Source: Methanobacteriota archaeon (lineage in GTDB: Archaea > Hydrothermarchaeota > Hydrothermarchaeia > Hydrothermarchaeales > BMS3B). Taken from it: a stretch of DNA of 7,752 nt. Position 1 is the stretch's first letter. Every line of letters begins with the position of its first letter. The notes beneath the pieces are model-generated. The model searched no databases, was not told where the DNA came from, and saw only the letters and a list, made by a program, of their open reading frames with translations. The stretch covers positions 1-7,752 of the forward strand of contig JAADFH010000060.1 in assembly GCA_013152995.1 (NCBI GenBank), written 5' to 3'. Position numbers and translations under genes: made by a program. Shown here piece by piece: positions 1-5,373 of this stretch.

Positions 1-692
1 CCGTGCTCCGCATCCACAACCAAGCAGCCATCAGCCCCCTTAGTAACCGCCACCGTACCGGCTCCAAGCTCCAGCAGCATCTCCGCACCCCTCTCTCCCC
101 TGTTGCCCGTCATGTGAAACAGCTCCTCCTCATTCACAAACACCACCCTGCTGGCAGCGAGGATGTCCCTGAGCTCAACCAAGCACCTCTCCCTGGCGTA
201 CAGCATCCCCGGGGCAAAGCTCACCCTCCCCTTCATCCTCCTGCTCAGCTCAACCTGCGCCTCAAACTGCCTGTCCCCCACAAAAGAGGATATGTGCAAA
301 AGCTCGGCGCCTTCCGCATAGCTGATGCACCTCTCATCCAGCTCAAGCACATCGTTTGCGCCTGGATGCACGTACAGGCAGCGCTCGCCCGTGCTCTCCT
401 CCACCAGAGCAATAACCACACCCGTTGGTGCATCCAGCCTCTGCACACAGCCTGTATCCACACCCTCCCTGTGAAGCTCCTCCAGCAGAAACTCGCCGTC
501 CGCATCCCTGCCCACCGCTCCTATGAACCCCGAGTCAATGCCCATCCTGGCGAGCCCCGCAACGGTGTTTGCGGCGCTTCCGCCTGCGCTCTGCTCGCTG
601 CGCAGCACACCCACCTCCTCACCGGGCTGCGCAAACCTGCGCACCACGTAAAGGCGGTCAACGTTCAGTGCACCCATGCCAACAACGCGCAT
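1..692 (-). CDS. PfkB-family sugar/nucleoside kinase, N-terminal part (3' end outside window)
   Basis: Predicted cytoplasmic ATP-dependent kinase of the ribokinase/PfkB family, which phosphorylates a sugar or nucleoside; the substrate cannot be read from this fragment. About 230 residues are visible from an ATG at 692. The start MRVVGMGALNVD is the usual first beta strand with the substrate-binding N-x-D. Residues 36-66 (SAGGSAANTVAGLARMG, then IGAVGRDADG) match PfkB signature 1. Later family landmarks are VNEEELFHMTG (about 186-196) and VTKGADG (about 216-222). The DTTGAGD-like signature 2 with the catalytic Asp should lie beyond the left edge, so activity cannot be confirmed. The gene is divergent from the DUF72 gene across 62 bases. 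There is no clear ribosome binding site, and a TATA-like box about 28 bases upstream suggests a leaderless transcript. Family assignment is firm; substrate is unknown. Confidence 0.93.
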   Translation of the reverse strand, partial: MRVVGMGALNVDRLYVVRRFAQPGEEVGVLRSEQSAGGSAANTVAGLARMGIDSGFIGAVGRDADGEFLLEELHREGVDTGCVQRLDAPTGVVIALVEESTGERCLYVHPGANDVLELDERCISYAEGAELLHISSFVGDRQFEAQVELSRRMKGRVSFAPGMLYARERCLVELRDILAASRVVFVNEEELFHMTGNRGERGAEMLLELGAGTVAVTKGADGCLVVDAEH

Positions 693-754
693 CACATAAA
701 GCTATTCAGCCTGAGTAATAAAGGTTTGCAGAGGCTAAGCTTCTCCTGCATTAT
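693..754. promoter_or_regulatory. Divergent promoter region between the PfkB kinase and DUF72 genes
   Basis: This 62-base gap is clearly more AT-rich than its surroundings. The segment TAATAAA near 716-723 is centred about 28 bases from the kinase ATG and about 35 bases from the DUF72 GTG. Archaeal TATA boxes sit about 26 bases before the transcription start, so one AT-rich box could serve both genes, leaderless for the kinase and with a leader of under 10 bases for DUF72. Neither gene has a Shine-Dalgarno sequence. This is inferred from spacing only. Confidence 0.45.
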
Positions 755-1492
755 GTGGCAGACGTAAAGGTCGGGTGCTGCGGTTTTCCAGGGGGTATGA
801 AGCGCTACTTCAGCCAGTTCAGGCTTGCGGAGGTGCAGCGCACCTTCTACAAGCCACCAGCTCCGGAGACCCTGAGGAGGTGGCGCTCCTCGGCAGGGGA
901 CGAGTTTGAGTTCACCCTGAAAGCCTGGCAGCTGATTACCCATCCCCCCGGTCCAACCTACCGCAGGGCTAAGATAGAGGTTGAGGAGGAGAAGCGGCAT
1001 AAGTACGGGTTTTTCCGCCCAACCGAAGAGGTGTACTCTGCGCTGGAGGTAACGCTTGAAGCTGCCCGTGAGCTCAGGGCAAGCGCTCTGGTGTTCCAGT
1101 GTCCGCCGAGCTTCAGGCAGAGCCCGGAGAACATAGACAACCTCAGGCAGTTCTTCAGCAGCCTCAGCAGGCGCATGCTTCTTGCACTTGAGCTCCGCGC
1201 CCCCTGGGACAGGGAGCTGCTGAAGGAGCTGCTTGAAGAGCTCAGCTTAGTGCACTGCGTTGACCCCCTCAGAGAGGAACCCCTCACCTCAGGCACCGCC
1301 TACTTCAGGCTGCACGGCAGGTACGAGGGAAGGAGGATAATCTACTCCCACACCTACAGCAGGGAGGAGCTTGAGTCGGTGCTGGAGCAGGCGCTCAGGC
1401 ACAGCCAAGCCTACGTGCTGTTCAACAACCTGAGCATGAGCCAGGACGCCAGGAGGTTTGAGCAGCTTCTCATGGAGAGGCTCAGCGCCTGA
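755..1492 (+). CDS. DUF72 (YecE-like) TIM-barrel family protein
   Basis: Complete 245-residue member of the DUF72/YecE family, a TIM-barrel family of unestablished biochemical role found in bacteria and archaea. Landmarks in order: VGCCGFPGG (6-14, matching the family's GxSGW-type start), AEVQRTFYKPPAPETLRRW (25-43, matching the family's VEINSTFYxxPxxxTxxxW region), FEFTLKAWQLITHP (51-64), VFQCPPSF (113-120), YFRLHGR (183-189) and YVLFNNLSMSQDA (220-232). The length is normal. Translation starts at GTG 755, since the frame is closed upstream by TAA at 719-721 and no in-frame ATG lies between. The start context suggests a leaderless or very short-leader mRNA. The gene ends inside the 3' end of the opposing hdrC gene. 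The family call is secure; the function is not known. Confidence 0.92.
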   Translation: MADVKVGCCGFPGGMKRYFSQFRLAEVQRTFYKPPAPETLRRWRSSAGDEFEFTLKAWQLITHPPGPTYRRAKIEVEEEKRHKYGFFRPTEEVYSALEVTLEAARELRASALVFQCPPSFRQSPENIDNLRQFFSSLSRRMLLALELRAPWDRELLKELLEELSLVHCVDPLREEPLTSGTAYFRLHGRYEGRRIIYSHTYSREELESVLEQALRHSQAYVLFNNLSMSQDARRFEQLLMERLSA

Positions 1493-1847
1493 GCTGCCTC
1501 TCAACCCCGGGCAAAAGCTTCTTCAGCTCACCGCTGGAGAGCAGCCTCACCTTCCCCAGCCCGTGCATCTCCCGCAGCGCGTTCACATCCCCCGCAGGCA
1601 CAGCTATGCCGCTGGAGAGCAGCCTCAGAAGCGCCCTGCGGTAGCTCTCAGGCAGCCCCTGCCTGCGCCTGGCGAGCATGCACTCCCTGTAAATATCCAC
1701 ACCCTCGGGGCATGCTCGGGCACACCTCCAGCAGGCAGTGCAGGTGAACACCTCCCGCCTTCTGTGCACCGGAGCGTGCTCCACAGCGCCCAGCTTGAAA
1801 GCTATGCAAACCTCACTGCACCTGCAGCATGAGGTGCACTCAGCCAT
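1482..1847 (-). CDS. hdrC: HdrC-like ferredoxin subunit with two 4Fe-4S clusters
   Basis: Small cytoplasmic electron-transfer protein of 121 residues resembling the HdrC subunit of heterodisulfide reductase. Two complete CxxCxxCxxxC motifs are visible, Cys 4/7/10/14 (CTSCCRCSEVC) and Cys 36/39/42/46 (CTACWRCARACP), each expected to ligate a [4Fe-4S] cluster. The remaining 75 residues are helical and basic, as in HdrC. The start is ATG 1847: it overlaps the hdrB stop by 8 bases, follows a strong GAGGAGG six bases upstream, and puts the first cluster motif at the N-terminus. A longer version of this frame, beginning at 2072, runs antisense-like through hdrB and is not real. The protein is shorter than methanogen HdrC as I recall it (about 180 residues). 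It probably passes electrons to HdrB; the donor is not encoded here. Confidence 0.88.
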   Translation of the reverse strand: MAECTSCCRCSEVCIAFKLGAVEHAPVHRRREVFTCTACWRCARACPEGVDIYRECMLARRRQGLPESYRRALLRLLSSGIAVPAGDVNALREMHGLGKVRLLSSGELKKLLPGVERQLRR

Positions 1848-2553
1848 TGAGAGCCTCCTCAACCAGCTCCGTGAAGAAGACCACCTCACCACCGAGCTGC
1901 TTCTGCAGCAGGAAGGCGCAGTTGCCGCACGCCACCAGCATCTCTGCCCCCTTCGCCTCCTCCAGCCTGCGCCTGCCAGCGCGCAGCGCAAGCTCCTCGT
2001 CCACAAGCATGAACGCCGAGCCGCAGCACTCATCCCCAGCCTCCACCAGCTCCGCACCCGTGGCATGCGCAACCCTCTCCAGCGCTCCTCTGCTCGCCCT
2101 GCTCAGTCCTGGAAGGTAAAGGTTGCACGGGTTCTGCACCGCCACCCTGCGCTTACTCCCGCGAAGCTCAAGCTCCTGCAGCCTGTCCTCAAGAAACTCA
2201 AGCACGTGCACCACCTCTGCCCCCGTGTACTCCACCCCCAGCTCCGCAAGCACGCGGTTTACCCTGCTGCGTGCCTCCCTGTTCTCAAGCTCCCGCACAG
2301 CCCTCCTCAGCACAGCCGTGCATGTTCCGCAGAGGGTGAGCAAGCCCTCGTGCTCCGAAGCCAGGGCGAGTGTGTAGGCAGCCATGTTGAGCCACTCATC
2401 GCTTACCGAGGGCACGAATACAGAGGAGCAGCACACAAACCTCTCCAGCTCCGCAAGCTCAACACCCAGCTCTGTGAGCACCCTCCTCGCAGAGGCTTCG
2501 TATTCTGGAAAGTGAGTGAGCACCATGCAGCCCGGGTAAAGCAGCCACGCCAT
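1840..2553 (-). CDS. hdrB: HdrB-like CCG-domain protein (heterodisulfide reductase subunit B family)
   Basis: Complete 237-residue protein with two cysteine-rich CCG domains, the module that in methanogen HdrB carries noncubane [4Fe-4S] clusters and reduces the CoM-S-S-CoB disulfide. All ligand positions are present. Domain 1 has C9, C41-C42, C75 and C78 (YPGCM, FVCCSS, CGTC). Domain 2 has C143, C176-C177, C209 and C212 (NPCNLYLPG, ECCGSAF, CGNC). Spacing is about 31-32 residues on each side of the CC pair, slightly shorter than the classical motif, and the protein is shorter than typical HdrB (near 300). It is the first gene of a two-gene unit and overlaps hdrC by 8 bases. No HdrA, hydrogenase or dehydrogenase gene is nearby, so the disulfide or other substrate and the electron donor are unknown. 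A heterodisulfide role is one possibility, not shown. Confidence 0.9.
   Translation of the reverse strand: MAWLLYPGCMVLTHFPEYEASARRVLTELGVELAELERFVCCSSVFVPSVSDEWLNMAAYTLALASEHEGLLTLCGTCTAVLRRAVRELENREARSRVNRVLAELGVEYTGAEVVHVLEFLEDRLQELELRGSKRRVAVQNPCNLYLPGLSRASRGALERVAHATGAELVEAGDECCGSAFMLVDEELALRAGRRRLEEAKGAEMLVACGNCAFLLQKQLGGEVVFFTELVEEALNG
1854..1860 (-). promoter_or_regulatory. Shine-Dalgarno site for hdrC inside hdrB
   Basis: On the minus strand GAGGAGG ends six bases before the hdrC ATG at 1847. It matches the AGGAGGTGA consensus and lies within the last codons of hdrB. With the 8-base stop/start overlap it argues for translational coupling of the two subunits and fixes the hdrC start. 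Confidence 0.75.
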
Positions 2554-2593
2554 TTCAATAATACTGGAGATGATTAACGTTGCATCAGGGAAT
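2554..2593. promoter_or_regulatory. Short divergent promoter region between hdrB and rlmE
   Basis: This AT-rich stretch separates hdrB (minus) from rlmE (plus). On the plus strand CAATAATA (about 2555-2562) predicts a transcription start near 2585, just before the ATG at 2594. On the minus strand CGTTAATC (about 2580-2573) sits about 24 bases before the hdrB ATG. Both are weak TATA-like matches placed by spacing alone. If correct, rlmE starts at 2594 rather than at the in-frame ATG at 2570. Confidence 0.35.
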
Positions 2594-3206
2594 ATGGGAA
2601 AAAGGTGGCTCAGGGAGAAGAAGCGTGATTATTACTACAGAAAAGCCAAAACAGAAAACTACCGCTCCAGAGCCGCATACAAGCTTCTGCAGCTCAACTC
2701 AAAGTTCAGGTTTCTCAGGCGTGGCTTCAGGGTTATTGAGCTCGGCTGTGCTCCTGGCGGGTGGACACAGGTGGCTTCAGAGCTGGTTGGAAGAGAGGGA
2801 AGGGTTGTTGGAGTGGACCTGCAGCGTGTGGCGGAGGTGGGGGAGAATGTGGTGCTGCTGCGGGGCGACTTCACCTCCCCGGAGGTCAGGGAAAAGCTGA
2901 GGGAGCTCATGCCAGAGTGCGAGGTTGTGCTCAGCGACGCCTCGCCCGAGATAAGCGGGGTGTGGAGCGTTGACCATGCGAGAAGCGTTGCCCTGTGCGA
3001 GGCTGCGCTGCAGATAGCGGAGGAGCACCTGGTTGAGGGTGGAGCACTCGTAGCCAAGGTGTTCCAGGGCGACATGCTGCAGGAGCTTGTGGAAAAGCTG
3101 CGCCCGCTTCAGGCAGGTTAAGGTTGCCAAGCCTGAGGCGAGCAGGAAGCGCAGTGCCGAGGTTTACCTGGTGGCTATGAGGTACAGGAAGGCTACGGCT
3201 GAGTGA
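2594..3206 (+). CDS. rlmE: 23S rRNA 2'-O-ribose methyltransferase RlmE/FtsJ, frameshifted near the 3' end
   Basis: SAM-dependent methyltransferase of the FtsJ/RlmE family, which methylates the 2'-OH of a uridine in the 23S rRNA A-loop (U2552 in E. coli). The start MGKRW...RDYYYRKAK is typical of the family, so I prefer ATG 2594 to the in-frame ATG at 2570. Visible are the SAM motif ELGCAPGGWTQ (49-59) and three members of the K-D-K-E catalytic tetrad: K30 (AAYK), D115 (LSDASPE) and K155 (VAKVFQG). The frame as written ends at TAA 3119-3121 after 175 residues. One extra C in CGCCCGC (3101-3107) explains this: without it, the protein continues RFRQVKVAKPEASRKRSAEV to TGA 3204-3206, giving 203 residues and restoring the fourth residue, E189. 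The literal ORF lacks this Glu and the last beta strand. The restored stop is 7 bases before the next gene. Confidence 0.9.
3103..3105 (+). other. Probable one-base insertion in rlmE (C run)
   Basis: Within CGCCCGCTTCAGG the CCC appears to carry one C too many. Reading CGCCGC instead gives L-R-R-F-R-Q-V-K-V and continuous family-like sequence into the other frame, including the A-E-V-Y-L-V segment holding the last catalytic Glu. The affected C cannot be placed more exactly than these three positions. Confidence 0.8.
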
Positions 3207-3213
3207 TGCAGCA

Positions 3214-3624
3214 ATGAAGCGTTTGCTGTTCCTGCTTCTGCTGCTGGTGCCTGCTGCAGCAGGTGCGCAGGTGTGTGATGTTTACAATATTGAGGGTGCT
3301 GGCGACACCCCCGCCTTCTCTGTCAAGAAGCTGGAGCTGCTCCCCGAAAGGGTGGCGCCTTCAAGCAGCGTGCGTGCCAGCCTTGAGCTTGAGTTCAGAA
3401 AGAGTGGAAACGTAAGCGTGGTTTTTGTCAGGCGCAGCGGGGAGGAGAGGCTGTACAGCGGTGAAGCTGAGCCCGGGAGGGGGCTGAGCCTGAGCGTGGT
3501 GTTCAGCGCACCCGTCAGAGCAGGCACCTACAGCGCCATCTTCAGAATCACCCATATGGGTGCACCCTTGCCTACCTCTCCTCCACCCTGCAGGTTCTCA
3601 GAGCTAAGCTTGCGCCAGAGGTGA
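3214..3624 (+). CDS. Secreted Ig-like domain protein; probably the N-terminal part of the membrane protein that follows
   Basis: 136 codons with no family I can name. Residues 1-18 form a clear Sec signal peptide: M-K-R, a leucine-rich hydrophobic core, then A-A-A-G-A before Q19. No lipobox precedes C21. Residues 33-115 look like one Ig-like beta-sandwich (strands such as SVRASLELEFR, NVSVVFVRR and TYSAIFRITH), with one N-glycosylation sequon at N66. The last 20 residues become proline-rich and lose strand character. At the same place the reading frame used by the next ORF becomes open and reads as good beta-strand sequence (TLAYLSSTLQVLRAKLAPE). I therefore think one base is missing between about 3546 and 3620 and that this ORF supplies the signal peptide and first Ig domain of one 703-residue protein. 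The alternative, two genes overlapping by GTGA at 3621-3624, is less likely. Confidence 0.7.
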   Translation: MKRLLFLLLLLVPAAAGAQVCDVYNIEGAGDTPAFSVKKLELLPERVAPSSSVRASLELEFRKSGNVSVVFVRRSGEERLYSGEAEPGRGLSLSVVFSAPVRAGTYSAIFRITHMGAPLPTSPPPCRFSELSLRQR

Positions 3625-5324
3625 TGCTCACCTCGCCGGCAAGCGGCGAGGTGGTGGAGGTGGGCAGGGCTGTGCAGGTGGATGGCATAGTGCCGGAGGG
3701 CAGCAACCTGAGCGTGGCTGCCAATGGCACGATTCTCGGGCACAGGCTGCCCCTGCTCTGGAAGCCCGAAAGCCCCGGGGAGTACACGCTTACGCTGAAC
3801 GCCTCCCTCTGGAGCAGGAACGCAACCCACAGCGTGAAGGTGCTGGCGGTGAACACCAGCGGTGCAAGCTGGATATCCCTCCCCGAGCCCGTGCTCAGGG
3901 TGCATGCGGCGGGCACGAGCATTGTGGCGGTTACCCAGAATAAGGTGTACCTGATTGACAGCTCGGGCAGGGCGATTAAGATTGCGAACTTCAGCAGCAC
4001 ACCTGCGAGCGTTACCCACAGCAGCATGCTGCTGCTCACCCATGACAGCACCCTGTACCTCTACAACGGGAGCAGGCTGAGCTGGAAGCGCATGGTGGCG
4101 ATGCCTCCGGAGCTGCTTGCGCTCAGCCACTCCGGCATAGTGGTGGTCAGCAGGGGCAGGATGTACCTCCATGACACCAGGGGGGTACTGCTCAAGGTGG
4201 TGAATCTTGGACCACAGCCCGAGATGCTCAGGGCTGGAGATGAGGTCATTGCCGTAGCCTCTGGAGACAGCGTGGCTGCCTACTCCTACATGGGCACGGT
4301 GCTCTGGAACACCACCCTGTACGAGAGGGTGGCTGACATGCAGGTGCTTGGCTCGGAGGTGCTGGTGCTGCTTCCAGGAAGGGTGGTGCGCATAACCAAC
4401 GGCACACCTGAGGAGCTCTTCGGCTTCCAGTGGGATGCGGAGCAGATGAGTGCCAGCAGGAGGGGTATAGTGCTCAGCTCCCCCTCCGAGGTGAGGGTGT
4501 ACACCAGGGATGGCAGGCTCATTGCCTGGGTGCGCTCCAGCTCAGGAGTTGGCGGAGGAGTGATTGATGCCAGCGGCAGGGGTGTGGTGGTGGTTGCGGG
4601 CAGGCTGGCGCTGCTCACCCCGCCGGAGAAGCCGCCCATGGAGGTGCCGCTTCTGCCCATAGCGGCTGCCCTCGGAATAGCCGCATTCTCCAGCGCCTGC
4701 GTGTTCATCTGGAAGAGGCAGAGGCAGAAGCGCAGAAGGGAGCGGGTTAAGCTCAGGACCGCAAGGGTTGCAAGGAGCATAAAGCTTGAGAGCACCGCCG
4801 CGGTTGACAGCACCAGCGACAGGCTGAAGCGTGAGGTTGAGGGCGCATACCACAGGGTGCGGGAGCTTGACCCCTGCCTGCCGGCGTACTTCCGGGGTGT
4901 GGCGATGCAGGTTATTGATGCGATGCACTCGGCTGAGGACATCTCGCTGAGGCACTCGCTCAGCAGGGCAGCGGAGATAGCGGTGCCCATGCTGTGCGAC
5001 GCCATGGAGGACTGGAAGAACATGGAGCTGTACAGCACCGAGCCTTCTGGGGAGTGCTCGCCACCGCCCTTCAGGATACGTGGCAAGCTCACCGCCGAGG
5101 AGGTGGAGAAGCGGCTCACCGAGGTTGACCGCGAGATTGCCAACGCCTTGGGCTACCTCTCCACAGCGCCACCAGCATCTCTATGGAGGGTGGCGATGAA
5201 GGTAGCCAAGGCTGCGGAGAGCGAGAAGGCGCCACGGGGCTACTACGAGGTTGCTGCCTACCTGCTGGAGTGCGTGGAGCACATGCTCTCCAGCGAGGAG
5301 CTGAGCAGGCGGCTCAGAAGGTGA
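3621..5324 (+). CDS. Membrane-anchored surface protein: Ig-like domain, beta-propeller, one TM helix, cytoplasmic helical domain
   Basis: 567 residues, not recognised as a named family. Residues 1-80 form an Ig-like domain (LTSPASGEVVEVG start, PGEYTLTLNAS strand). Residues about 90-333 carry some seven repeats of about 37 residues, each with a strand like IVAVTQNKVYLID or VIAVASGDSVAAY, as in PQQ/YWTD-type beta-propellers. Residues 342-364 are a single membrane helix followed at once by a very basic stop-transfer stretch (WKRQRQKRRRERVK). Residues 390-567 are charged, helical and rich in Ala/Leu/Glu. All nine N-glycosylation sequons (N29, 35, 60, 67, 78, 123, 149, 230, 260) lie before the helix and none after it, so the N-terminal part should be outside. 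This ORF has no signal peptide of its own, which again points to a frame-split gene beginning at 3214. A sensor, adhesin or transport-accessory role is possible; none can be chosen. Confidence 0.8.
   Translation: MMLTSPASGEVVEVGRAVQVDGIVPEGSNLSVAANGTILGHRLPLLWKPESPGEYTLTLNASLWSRNATHSVKVLAVNTSGASWISLPEPVLRVHAAGTSIVAVTQNKVYLIDSSGRAIKIANFSSTPASVTHSSMLLLTHDSTLYLYNGSRLSWKRMVAMPPELLALSHSGIVVVSRGRMYLHDTRGVLLKVVNLGPQPEMLRAGDEVIAVASGDSVAAYSYMGTVLWNTTLYERVADMQVLGSEVLVLLPGRVVRITNGTPEELFGFQWDAEQMSASRRGIVLSSPSEVRVYTRDGRLIAWVRSSSGVGGGVIDASGRGVVVVAGRLALLTPPEKPPMEVPLLPIAAALGIAAFSSACVFIWKRQRQKRRRERVKLRTARVARSIKLESTAAVDSTSDRLKREVEGAYHRVRELDPCLPAYFRGVAMQVIDAMHSAEDISLRHSLSRAAEIAVPMLCDAMEDWKNMELYSTEPSGECSPPPFRIRGKLTAEEVEKRLTEVDREIANALGYLSTAPPASLWRVAMKVAKAAESEKAPRGYYEVAAYLLECVEHMLSSEELSRRLRR
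3629..3653 (+). repeat. Perfect 10-bp GC-rich inverted repeat at the ORF junction
   Basis: Arms CACCTCGCCG (3629-3638) and CGGCGAGGTG (3644-3653) are perfect reverse complements around a five-base loop, GCAAG. In RNA this would be a very stable hairpin beginning 4 bases after the overlapping stop/start at 3621-3624. It lies in coding sequence (T-S-P-A-S-G-E-V). It could be chance in GC-rich sequence, a translational control element, or a site where sequencing is difficult. Confidence 0.6.
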
Positions 5325-5373
5325 GTCCTTGCTTCTTGCTGTTGCACCGAGGTAACAAAAGCCGCCACGCAAG
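5325..5373. terminator. Convergent intergenic spacer, possible weak terminators
   Basis: This 49-base gap separates the 3' ends of the membrane-protein gene (plus) and herA (minus). The plus strand is pyrimidine-rich just after the stop (CCTTGCTTCTTGCTGTTG). The minus strand carries TTTTGTTACC at 5360-5351, about 14 bases beyond the herA stop. Archaeal termination favours short T tracts, and these are modest ones. No hairpin was found. Confidence 0.3.

Noticed and set aside
3..767. 254-codon plus-strand open frame across the left end
   Set aside because: It mirrors the PfkB kinase on the minus strand, which has clear family signatures, and it crosses the divergent promoter and the DUF72 start.
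1848..2072. N-terminal extension of hdrC upstream of ATG 1847
   Set aside because: The extension is Arg/Trp/Ser-rich, entirely inside hdrB in another frame, and skips the strong ribosome binding site. The HdrC family begins near the first cysteine motif.
1738..2577. 279-codon open frame on the plus strand opposite hdrB/hdrC
   Set aside because: Its product is low-quality sequence rich in His, Pro and Leu with no domain. The opposite strand encodes HdrB and HdrC with every ligand cysteine. The frame is open because of GC-rich codon bias.
3105..3206. Separate small gene after the rlmE stop
   Set aside because: The segment has no start of its own near its beginning and reads as the C-terminus of FtsJ, so it belongs to rlmE.
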